Shown here: positions 1-6,150 of the stretch, in pieces
Layout: every line of letters starts with the position of its first letter
How positions within the stretch are numbered: the first letter of the stretch is position 1
Assembly (NCBI GenBank): GCA_014360855.1
Contig: JACIWP010000181.1
Coordinates: forward strand, 1 to 6,687
Direction: 5' to 3'
Length of the DNA stretch: 6,687 bases
DNA from: Anaerolineae bacterium
GTDB lineage: Bacteria; Chloroflexota; Anaerolineae; JACIWP01
Translations under genes and position numbers: made by a program
The notes under the pieces: model-generated
The model's input: only the letters and a program-made list of their open reading frames with translations
Database searches by the model: none
Told to the model about the DNA's origin: nothing

Positions 1-2
1 TG

Positions 3-620
3 CTGGGGCTGTTCAATCTGCTGATCATGGGCGGGCTGGTGTTTCTCCTGCACCGGCTGCCTCCCGCCGGCATGGAGCTGGTGCTTCCGCCGCCCACTGC
101 CACCTCACCCGCGACTGCCACCCCTGCCCCAACGCCTACCCCGCTTCCCTCACCGACCCCCGGCCCCCTGCGGGTATATATCTGCGGCGCAGTGCGCTCC
201 CCTGATGTATATCCCCTGCCGGCCGGCAGTATCGTGCGCGATGCGTTGATGGCCGCCGGCGGGCCGGCGGAAGGGGCAGACCTGACCCGGGTCAACCTGG
301 CGCGCGAGGTGCATGACCAGGATTACATTTACATCCCGGTGAAAGGTGAAGCCAGCATCCCCACGGTAGCGGCGCCGGCCGCCGCTACCCCGACATCTGC
401 CCCGACGGCCGCCGGCTCACGCACCGGCGCACCGGTGTACCCGCTGGACCTCAACAGCGCCACATTGGAAGAGCTGGAGACACTGCCGGGCATTGGGCCG
501 GTGCTGGCACAGCGCATGATTGACCATCGGCCCTATGCCAGCCTGGAGGAACTGCTGAACGTGCCGGGGATTGGGCCGGCCACCTACGCCAAAATCAAGG
601 ATATGCTCGTGGTGCGGTGA
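3..620 (+). CDS. comEA: ComEA-like competence protein: membrane anchor, SLBB domain, helix-hairpin-helix DNA-binding domain (5' end outside window)
   Basis: This is probably a membrane-anchored protein that binds incoming double-stranded DNA outside the cell during natural transformation. The frame is open to the left edge. Codons before the first ATG (base 27) read LGLFNLLI and continue into a hydrophobic stretch ending near FLLH, so the ATG at 27 is probably internal to a transmembrane segment and the true start lies upstream. Numbering from that Met: a Pro/Thr/Ala-rich spacer at about 21-47; an SLBB beta-grasp domain at about 48-105 (starting RVYICGAV, with AGG near 77-79); a second Ala/Pro/Thr linker at about 106-139; then the C-terminal ComEA helix-hairpin-helix pair at 140-197, with GIG turns at 155-157 and 181-183 and the typical LDLNSAT entry. 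The SLBB plus double-HhH order is the usual ComEA architecture. A general DNA-binding or secreted HhH protein is the alternative. No comEC is visible. It converges with the aro operon and shows no functional link to it. Confidence 0.9.
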   Translation: MGLFNLLIMGGLVFLLHRLPPAGMELVLPPPTATSPATATPAPTPTPLPSPTPGPLRVYICGAVRSPDVYPLPAGSIVRDALMAAGGPAEGADLTRVNLAREVHDQDYIYIPVKGEASIPTVAAPAAATPTSAPTAAGSRTGAPVYPLDLNSATLEELETLPGIGPVLAQRMIDHRPYASLEELLNVPGIGPATYAKIKDMLVVR

Positions 621-759
621 AAGCCGGCCTTGTATGGTAATCGCGCTTACAGTAAAGGGGATGAAGGTGGGTATATAAAAGAATCACCAATCTTCCTCCT
701 CCTTCTTTAGTGCGGTGGGGCGGCGGTGTTCTGCGTAGAGCACTGCTGCCCTATCGTTT
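621..759. other. Convergent intergenic region comEA / aroQ
   Basis: This 139-bp gap separates the 3' ends of two converging transcripts. It is visibly richer in A+T than the genes (a TATATAAAA stretch at 672-680) and has a polypyrimidine tract at about 691-709. It holds the hairpin at 719-750. I find no convincing intrinsic terminator in the - direction for the aro operon: the T-rich stretch read at about 684-676 is preceded only by a 4-bp stem with a mismatch. A 30-codon - strand frame at 595-687 is discussed under findings. Confidence 0.6.
719..750 (+). terminator. Possible terminator hairpin for the comEA transcript
   Basis: Arms 719-732 and 737-750 pair over 14 positions (11 Watson-Crick, 3 G-U) around a 4-nt loop GCGT. 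A TTTTT run at 757-761 follows after a 6-nt gap and overlaps the aroQ stop codon. In RNA of the opposite strand the three G-U pairs become A-C mismatches and no T-run follows, so the structure is oriented for + strand transcripts. The gap before the T-run and the roughly 100-nt distance from the comEA stop make it a non-ideal intrinsic terminator. Confidence 0.45.
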
Positions 760-1206
760 TTACGAGCGGCGCCGCAAGTATCCGACCAGCCCCCGTAGCC
801 CCAGCAGATAGCTCTCTGGCCCGAACCCGCAGATGGTGCCGATGCAGACCGGCGCCAGGTGCGAATGGTGCCGGAACGGCTCGCGGGCGAAGATGTTGGA
901 GAGATGTACTTCCACCGCCGGCAGGCCGACGCCGGCGATGGCATCCCGCAGGGCGATGCTGGTGTGGGTGTAGGCGCCGGCGTTGATGAGCACGCCGTCC
1001 GCCCATTCCGCCGCTTCGTGCAGGGCATCCACCAGGACGCCCTCATGATTTGACTGGATGATGCGCAGTTCGGCATCCAGCTCTTTGGCCAGCTCCCGCA
1101 GGGACTGGTTGATCTCCTCCAGGGTGGTGTGGCCGTAAATGCCCACCTCGCGCCGGCCCAGCAGGTTGAGATTAGGGCCGTGCAGGACCAGCACATGCAC
1201 CGCCAT
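760..1206 (-). CDS. aroQ: Type II 3-dehydroquinate dehydratase
   Basis: Cytoplasmic enzyme that removes water from 3-dehydroquinate to give 3-dehydroshikimate, the third shikimate-pathway step. It has 148 residues, the normal length of the small dodecameric type II family. The family signatures are all present: HGPNLNLLGRRE at 9-20 with Asn12 and Arg19, the catalytic Tyr24 in GIYG, QSNHEG at 51-56, INAGAYTHTSIALRDA at 74-89 with Asn75 and His81, and EVHLSN at 99-104 with the catalytic His101, followed by Arg112. The start is ATG with a strong AAGGAGG Shine-Dalgarno (1217-1211) 4 nt upstream; the stop is TAA. It is the last recognised gene of the operon, 20 nt after the aroKB stop. Because it is unrelated to the type I enzyme AroD, the symbol aroQ applies (the same symbol is also used for some chorismate mutases, which this is not). 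Confidence 0.97.
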   Translation of the reverse strand: MAVHVLVLHGPNLNLLGRREVGIYGHTTLEEINQSLRELAKELDAELRIIQSNHEGVLVDALHEAAEWADGVLINAGAYTHTSIALRDAIAGVGLPAVEVHLSNIFAREPFRHHSHLAPVCIGTICGFGPESYLLGLRGLVGYLRRRS

Positions 1207-1226
1207 AGGCCCTCCTTAAATATGAT

Positions 1227-2831
1227 TCACGACGTTGCGAGGCGCGTCCGGCGCAGTGCCTCCAGGACGACCTCCGCCGGCACATCCTCGGCAATCTCCA
1301 CTTCCCCGATAGCGCGCGGCAGTACCCAGCGCAGACGGCCGTGCCGGCGCTTCTTGTCGCTGGCCATGGCCTCCAACACCTGCTCTGGGGTGTATATGCC
1401 GGGCCAGCCGATCGGCAGTCCCAGATGCCGGAGCGCGGCGGCGATGCGCTCGGCCAGCGCCGGCGCACAGCGTCCCATCATCTCCGCGATGTGCACAGCG
1501 ACCATCATGCCGGCGGCTACCGCCTCCCCGTGCGGCATGCGGTAGCCGCTGAGGCGCTCCAGGGCGTGGCCGGCCGTGTGCCCCAGGTTGAGCACCGCGC
1601 GCCAGCCCTGCTCATGCGGGTCACGCTGGACCACGTCCACCTTCACCTGGAGGGCGCGGGCAATGACATCGGGCCAGGGCCAGGGCGGGCCGGCCGTCAG
1701 GAGCTCGAACAACATCGGGTCAGCGATGACGGCGGCCTTCAATGCCTCAGCCAGCCCCTGCCGCACCTGTGCCGGCGGCAGGCTCTCCAGCACCAGCGGG
1801 TCAATCAGCACCAGGCGCGGCTGATGGAACGCGCCTACCAGGTTCTTGCCCCGCGGCATGTCCACGCCGGTTTTGCCGCCCACGGAGGCGTCAATCATCG
1901 CCAGCAGTGTGGTCGGCACCTGCACGAACGGCACGCCGCGCATATAGGTCGCGGCGGCGAAGCCGGCCACATCGCCCACGACGCCGCCGCCCAGGGCCAC
2001 CACCAGGCCGGCACGGTCCAGGCCGGCGTCCAAAAACTGCTCGTACAGGCCGGCGGTGGTCTCCAGCGTCTTGAAGGACTCGCCGTCGGGCATCAGGGCC
2101 GGCCGGGCCTCCAGGCCGGCGGCCTGCAGGCTTGCCCTCAGGCGCTCGCCGTACAACGCCCATACCGTCGGGTTGCTGACAATCACCACCCCGCTCCAGT
2201 TTCCGAGCCGGCGGATAAGGAGGCCGGCGGTTTCCAACGCCCCCTCGAGAATGTAAATGTCATAGGGGCTGTCCGCAAGCGGAACGCTCAGCAGATGGGC
2301 GCGCCAGATGCGCAGGACCGCCTCGACCACCTCCTCGATGGGCCGGCCGGTGGTGTCCACGTGCCAGGCCAAGGAGGAATAGGCGGCCCGGCGCTGTTCC
2401 AGGATGCGGCGAGCTTCCGTCAGGGGGTCCGATGTGTGTAAGAGGGGCCGGCCGTGTTCGCCGGCCAGCCGCTCGATGACCTCTTCCGGCGACGCCCAAA
2501 GGCATACCACCCGTCCGCTGGCCTCCATCACCTGCCGGTTGGCCGGGTTGACCAGCGCCCCACCGCCGGTGGCGATGACCAGCCCGGACTGCCCAGCCAG
2601 CTCCCGGCAGAGCTCTGCTTCCATTTGGCGGAAGGCCGGCTCTCCCCAGCGGGCGAAAATTTCGGGGATGGACATGCCGGCGCGCTGTACGATCAGCTCG
2701 TCCATGTCCACGAAGGGCCGGCCGAGCCGCTCCGCCGCCAGCCGGCCGACAGTGCTTTTGCCGGTCCCCATGAAACCGGTCAGGACAAGATTGCGGGCAT
2801 CCTCTGTACCGGTCATCAGGCACTTCCCCAC
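1227..2831 (-). CDS. aroKB: Bifunctional shikimate kinase / 3-dehydroquinate synthase fusion
   Basis: One 534-residue protein joins two complete cytoplasmic enzymes. Residues about 13-177 are shikimate kinase (shikimate + ATP to shikimate 3-phosphate): Walker A GFMGTGKST 19-27, shikimate-binding Asp42/Asp44 in FVDMDE, Arg68 in GEPAFR, GGG 89-91, lid Arg128 (RPLL) and the late arginines 147/148. Residues about 185-534 are 3-dehydroquinate synthase (DAHP to 3-dehydroquinate, NAD and divalent metal dependent): GGGVVGD 281-287, PTTLLAMIDASVGGKTG 306-322 with Lys320, KNLVGAFHQP 329-338, and the expected metal ligands Glu362, His418 (in LNLGHTAGH) and His434 (in PHGEA). The linker is only about 8-10 residues. 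The two activities are steps 5 and 2 of the pathway, so they are not consecutive. The chosen GTG start has an ideal GGAGG site but overlaps aroC by 16 nt; an ATG at 2816 sharing one base with the aroC stop (TGATG) is a serious alternative and would shorten the protein by five residues. Confidence 0.96.
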   Translation of the reverse strand: MGKCLMTGTEDARNLVLTGFMGTGKSTVGRLAAERLGRPFVDMDELIVQRAGMSIPEIFARWGEPAFRQMEAELCRELAGQSGLVIATGGGALVNPANRQVMEASGRVVCLWASPEEVIERLAGEHGRPLLHTSDPLTEARRILEQRRAAYSSLAWHVDTTGRPIEEVVEAVLRIWRAHLLSVPLADSPYDIYILEGALETAGLLIRRLGNWSGVVIVSNPTVWALYGERLRASLQAAGLEARPALMPDGESFKTLETTAGLYEQFLDAGLDRAGLVVALGGGVVGDVAGFAAATYMRGVPFVQVPTTLLAMIDASVGGKTGVDMPRGKNLVGAFHQPRLVLIDPLVLESLPPAQVRQGLAEALKAAVIADPMLFELLTAGPPWPWPDVIARALQVKVDVVQRDPHEQGWRAVLNLGHTAGHALERLSGYRMPHGEAVAAGMMVAVHIAEMMGRCAPALAERIAAALRHLGLPIGWPGIYTPEQVLEAMASDKKRRHGRLRWVLPRAIGEVEIAEDVPAEVVLEALRRTRLATS

Positions 2832-3964
2832 TGCGTATCCTCCAGCACGACGGCCTCGCGCTGGAAATGGGCGCGCACATCATCCATGTGATCGCCGCCG
2901 AACTTCTCCAGGAAAGCATCGGCCAGCACCCAGGCCACCACCGCCTCGCCGACGACGGAAGCCGCCGGCACGGCGCAGACATCGGAGCGCTCGTAGCGGG
3001 TCATGGCCGGCTCCCCCGTGCGCATGTCCACCGAGCGGCGCTGGGTGAGGGTGGTGGGGATGGGCTTCATGGCGGCGCGCACGATAAGCGGCATGCCGTT
3101 GGTCATGCCGCCCTCCAGCCCGCCGGCGCGGTTGGAGGCCCGTCGCGGCCGTCTATATGTCCCCGGCAGGAATTCATCGTGCACCTGCGTGCCGGGAAGG
3201 GCGGCATTCTGGAAGGCCGGCCCGATTTCGACCCCCTTCACCGCCGGGATGCTCATCACCGCCGCGGCCAGCCGAGCGTCCAGCCGGCGGTCTGCCTGGA
3301 CATGGCTCCCCAGTCCCACGGGCAGTCCCACCGTCCCCACGACAAAGATGCCGCCCAAGGAATCGCCGGCGGCCCGCGCGGAATCAATGGCCTCGCGCAT
3401 GGCCTGCGCCGCGATCGGGTCCGGACAGCGCACATCGCTCTCTTCCGCCCGCGCCCACAGCGCCGGCAGAGGTTCCGCCGGGATCTCCGCCACAGCCGGT
3501 CCAATGCGCTCCACGTAGCTTCCCACCCGGATGCCGAACTGCCCCAGGAGGGTTTTCGCTACTGCGCCGACCGCCACCCGCGCTGCTGTCTCGCGGGCGC
3601 TGGCCCGCTCCAGCACCGGCCGGGCGTCGTCGAAGCCGTATTTGATCATGCCGGCGTAGTCGGCGTGGCCGGGGCGCGGCACTGTGACCGCCGGCAGGGG
3701 TCGGTCGCGCCAGTTCTCCCAATCACGGTTGGCGATGGAAAGCACGAGGGGCGCGCCGCTGGTGCATCCCTGCCATACGCCGCCCAGGATAGCGACCTCG
3801 TCCCGTTCGATCTGCATGCGGCCGCCGCGGCCGTAGCCGACCTGGCGCCGGCGCAGTTCGATGTTGATATCCTCTTCACGGATGGGCAGGCCGGCCGGCA
3901 GGCCGTCAATGATGGCTACCAGCGCCGGCCCGTGCGATTCTCCGCCCGTCAGAAAGCGCAACAT
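2816..3964 (-). CDS. aroC: Chorismate synthase
   Basis: FMN-dependent cytoplasmic enzyme that eliminates phosphate from EPSP to give chorismate, the last common aromatic precursor. It has 382 residues, full length for the family. The signatures appear in order: GESHGPALVAIIDGLPAG near the N-terminus, the YGRGGRMQIERDEV and GGVWQGCTSGAP blocks, PRPGHADYAGMIKYG followed by ERASARETAARVAVG, the SNRAGGLEGGMTNG glycine-rich FMN/substrate segment, and the C-terminal ERSDVCAVPA motif followed by GEAVVAWVLADAFLEKFGGD. The start is ATG with AGGGGG 5 nt upstream; that Shine-Dalgarno overlaps the aroE TAG stop, leaving 9 nt between the genes. The 3' end overlaps the start of aroKB, consistent with coupled translation. 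It needs reduced FMN, and no flavin reductase is encoded nearby in the window. No key segment appears to be missing. Confidence 0.98.
   Translation of the reverse strand: MLRFLTGGESHGPALVAIIDGLPAGLPIREEDINIELRRRQVGYGRGGRMQIERDEVAILGGVWQGCTSGAPLVLSIANRDWENWRDRPLPAVTVPRPGHADYAGMIKYGFDDARPVLERASARETAARVAVGAVAKTLLGQFGIRVGSYVERIGPAVAEIPAEPLPALWARAEESDVRCPDPIAAQAMREAIDSARAAGDSLGGIFVVGTVGLPVGLGSHVQADRRLDARLAAAVMSIPAVKGVEIGPAFQNAALPGTQVHDEFLPGTYRRPRRASNRAGGLEGGMTNGMPLIVRAAMKPIPTTLTQRRSVDMRTGEPAMTRYERSDVCAVPAASVVGEAVVAWVLADAFLEKFGGDHMDDVRAHFQREAVVLEDTQWGSA
2839..2843 (-). promoter_or_regulatory. Shine-Dalgarno inside the aroC 3' end that favours the GTG start of aroKB
   Basis: On the - strand GGAGG is followed by a 7-nt spacer (ATACGCA) and then GTG at 2831-2829. 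The competing ATG at 2816-2814 has only a weak GGGGA-type site upstream but sits in a TGATG stop-start overlap suited to re-initiation. Both starts are in the same frame, so only the first five residues are in doubt. Confidence 0.5.
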
Positions 3965-3973
3965 GTCCGCCCC

Positions 3974-4822
3974 CTATGCTTCTTCCAGCGCGCGCAGGCA
4001 GGCCTGGCGCATCACGTCCACCGGCGCATCCTGCCCTGTCCAATGTTTGAACGCCACCGCGCCCTGCCAGACCAGCATCTCCAGCCCACTGACCGTTCTG
4101 GCGCCGGCCTCCTTCGCCTGCCGCAGGAGCACCGTCTCCAGCGGCCGGTAGACCAAGTCCATGACCGCCATGCCCGGCCGCAGGTGCACCTCTGCCGGCA
4201 GGGGGCTTTCCGTATCGTGGTGCGGCCACATGCCCACGGGTGTGCAGTTCACCACCAGGTCCACTTCCGCCGGCGCCTGCTCCACCGCCTCCACCCTGCC
4301 CCCTTCCACGGCCGCGCCCATGTCATCGGCCAGGCGGCGGGCGCGCGCCGGCGTGCGGGCCAGGATGAACACCTGGGCGCCCCGCAGGAGCAGGCCGTAG
4401 ACCGCGGCCCGCGCCGAACCGCCGGCCCCCAGCACCAGCGCCCGCCGGCCGTGCAGGGGTACCTCGGCCTGGTCCAGCGCCGCCAGAAAGCCGTGCACGT
4501 CGGTGTTATCCCCGATCAGGTATTCCCCATCCACGCAGATGGTGTTGACGGCGCCCACCGCCTTGGCCGCCGGCGAGAGGACATCCAGGAAGGGGATGAC
4601 CGCCTCTTTGTGCGGGATGGTGATGTTGGCGCCGGCCAGCCCCAGCGCCCGCAGGCCGCGCACAGCGTCGCCCAGGTACTGCGGCGGGACTGGAAAGGCC
4701 GCGTAGCGCCAGTTCAGCCCCAGCGCCGCGAAGGCGGCGTTGTGCATGACCGGGGACAGGGAGTGTTCCACCGGCCAGCCGATAATGCCCGTTAACCGGG
4801 TGCTTGCGTCTATGTCGCTCAT
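3974..4822 (-). CDS. aroE: Shikimate dehydrogenase
   Basis: Cytoplasmic enzyme that reduces 3-dehydroshikimate to shikimate with NAD(P)H. It has 282 residues, a normal length. The N-terminal substrate domain has the shikimate-binding segment HSLSP 20-24, ANITIPHKE 65-73 with the catalytic Lys72, GAVNTI 90-95, and GDNTD 104-108 with the catalytic Asp108. The nucleotide domain has LGAGGSARAA 131-140, then LARTPAR 154-160, NCTPVGM, and the C-terminal GLEMLVWQGAVAF segment. The cofactor loop reads Ala-Arg-Thr where E. coli-type enzymes have Asn-Arg-Thr; the two arginines (156, 160) expected to hold the NADP phosphate are kept, so NADPH use is the more likely reading. The start is ATG with AGGAGG 9 nt upstream, inside the end of aroA; the aroA stop is 5 nt before the start. 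AroE paralogues such as YdiB/QuiB are possible in principle, but the biosynthetic context argues for AroE. Confidence 0.97.
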   Translation of the reverse strand: MSDIDASTRLTGIIGWPVEHSLSPVMHNAAFAALGLNWRYAAFPVPPQYLGDAVRGLRALGLAGANITIPHKEAVIPFLDVLSPAAKAVGAVNTICVDGEYLIGDNTDVHGFLAALDQAEVPLHGRRALVLGAGGSARAAVYGLLLRGAQVFILARTPARARRLADDMGAAVEGGRVEAVEQAPAEVDLVVNCTPVGMWPHHDTESPLPAEVHLRPGMAVMDLVYRPLETVLLRQAKEAGARTVSGLEMLVWQGAVAFKHWTGQDAPVDVMRQACLRALEEA

Positions 4823-4827
4823 CCTGT

Positions 4828-6150
4828 TCAGCCTCCTGTTGCCCGGATATCAGCGCCCAGCGCGACGAGGGATTCCATGAAGCCCGGGTACGAATCGGCG
4901 GCACAGCCGGCATCCTGCACGACCGTTTCGCCGCCGGCGACCAGGCCGGCGATCATCATGCACATCGCCACGCGGTGGTCCCCGCCGCTGTCCACCACGG
5001 CACCGCGCAGGGGCGTCGGCCCTTCAATGACCATACCGTCGGGCAGTTCTTCCACCCGTGCCCCCAGCCGGCGCAGTTGCTCCGTCATCGCCGCGATGCG
5101 GTCCGTCTCCTTGACCCGCAGTTCCGCCGCCTCGCGAATGATAGTCTGGCCGTGGGCCTGTGTGGCCGCGACAGCCAATATCGGCAGTTCGTCAATGGCG
5201 CGCGGGATCAATTCGCCGGCGACCAGCGTCCCCCGCAGTTCGCTGGCCCGCACCTGCAGGTCACCGACCGGCTCGCCGCCGGCCGTGCGCTGGTCCAGCA
5301 CCTCGATCTGGGCACCCATCGCCCACAGCGCGTCCAGCAGGCCCGTGCGCGTGGGGTTCAGCCCCACGTTCTCGATGACGATATCCGACCCCGGCACCAG
5401 GACGCCGGCGACGATGAGAAAGGCGGCGGAGGACAAATCCCCCGGCACCTCGATGTGCAGGGGCGACAGATGATGCGCCAGCCGGATGCGCACGCGCAGT
5501 CCATCCTCATAAATGTCGGCGCCCATAGCGCGCAGCATGCGCTCCGTATGATCGCGCGAAGGGGCTGGGTTGTGCAAATGGGTCTCCCCATCGGCGTACA
5601 GGCCGGCCAGCAAGAGGGCCGACTTCACCTGGGCGGAGGCTACCGGCAGGGTATATGTAATGCCGTGCAGGGGCCGGCCCGTGATATATAACGGCGCCCG
5701 GCCGTCCGTATCGCGGATGACTGCTCCCATCAGGCGCAGGGGTTCTGCCACGCGCCGCATGGGGCGTTTCAGGAGCTGAGGGTCGCCGGTGAGCACCGAA
5801 TCGAAGGGCTGGCCGGCCAGGATGCCGCACAGCAGGCGCATGGTGGTGCCGGAGCGCAGGCAGTCCAGCGGCCCGGCCGGCGCGCCCAGGCCGCGCAGTC
5901 CCTGCCCATGGATCGTCAGCCGGCCCATGCCGTGCCGGGGATCGAAGTCGTGCACCTGAATATCCACTCCCAGCGCCCGCATGCATTCCATGGTGGCGGA
6001 GCAGTCCCCTTCCAGCAGTGCGCCGGCGACCTCCGACGGGCCGTCCGCCAGCGCGCCCAACAGCAGGGCACGGTGCGAGATGGATTTGTCGCCCGGCACG
6101 CGGAGGCGGCCTTTTAGCGGATACCGGGAGGATGTGACGATGACGTTCAT
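4828..6150 (-). CDS. aroA: 3-phosphoshikimate 1-carboxyvinyltransferase (EPSP synthase)
   Basis: Cytoplasmic enzyme that transfers enolpyruvate from PEP to shikimate 3-phosphate, the sixth pathway step and the glyphosate target. It has 440 residues, full length. Recognised elements: PGDKSISHRA 19-28 (Lys22, Ser23, Arg27), RPM 129-131, SAQVKSALLLA 172-182 with Gln174, the general-acid/base region IDELPILAVAA 319-329 with Asp320, RVKETDRI 345-352 with Glu348 and Arg351, and GDHRVAM 390-396 with His392 and Arg393. The PEP-site motif reads LDCLRSGTTMRLL at 95-107: Leu98-Arg99 replace the usual Gly-Asn, while Gly101, Thr102 and Arg105 are kept. The start is ATG in an ATGA overlap with the tyrA stop, with GGGAG 8 nt upstream. 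The frame stays open further upstream to 6456, but that part lies antiphase within tyrA and is not used. A Ser-Tyr-Pro near the C-terminus replaces the Lys-bearing segment of E. coli AroA, as in many non-enterobacterial homologues. Confidence 0.97.
   Translation of the reverse strand: MNVIVTSSRYPLKGRLRVPGDKSISHRALLLGALADGPSEVAGALLEGDCSATMECMRALGVDIQVHDFDPRHGMGRLTIHGQGLRGLGAPAGPLDCLRSGTTMRLLCGILAGQPFDSVLTGDPQLLKRPMRRVAEPLRLMGAVIRDTDGRAPLYITGRPLHGITYTLPVASAQVKSALLLAGLYADGETHLHNPAPSRDHTERMLRAMGADIYEDGLRVRIRLAHHLSPLHIEVPGDLSSAAFLIVAGVLVPGSDIVIENVGLNPTRTGLLDALWAMGAQIEVLDQRTAGGEPVGDLQVRASELRGTLVAGELIPRAIDELPILAVAATQAHGQTIIREAAELRVKETDRIAAMTEQLRRLGARVEELPDGMVIEGPTPLRGAVVDSGGDHRVAMCMMIAGLVAGGETVVQDAGCAADSYPGFMESLVALGADIRATGG

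Noticed and set aside
27..620. Taking the ATG at base 27 as the true comEA start
   Set aside because: The frame is open to the window edge and the codons before 27 extend a hydrophobic membrane segment, so this Met is probably internal.
637..650. Small inverted repeat GTAA-n6-TTAC as a terminator or operator
   Set aside because: The stem is only 4 bp, with no T-run and no neighbouring promoter signal.
671..680. TATATAAAA as a promoter -10 element
   Set aside because: It sits between two converging gene ends with no gene to serve on either strand apart from a doubtful 30-codon frame, and no -35 element at a proper distance is evident.
684..1196. A 170-codon - strand frame overlapping aroQ
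   Set aside because: It is out of frame with aroQ, which has full family signatures; the product is Cys/Trp/Ser/Arg-rich without a domain.
1341..2441. A 366-codon open frame on the + strand antisense to aroKB
   Set aside because: Same reason: mirror of a well-supported gene, low-complexity His/Arg/Gln/Gly-rich product, no known motif.
2867..4795. A 642-codon open frame on the + strand antisense to aroC and aroE
   Set aside because: It is a shadow frame of high-GC codon bias: it runs opposite two clear enzyme genes, its product is rich in His, Arg, Gln, Gly and Ala with no recognisable domain, and it has no convincing ribosome-binding site.
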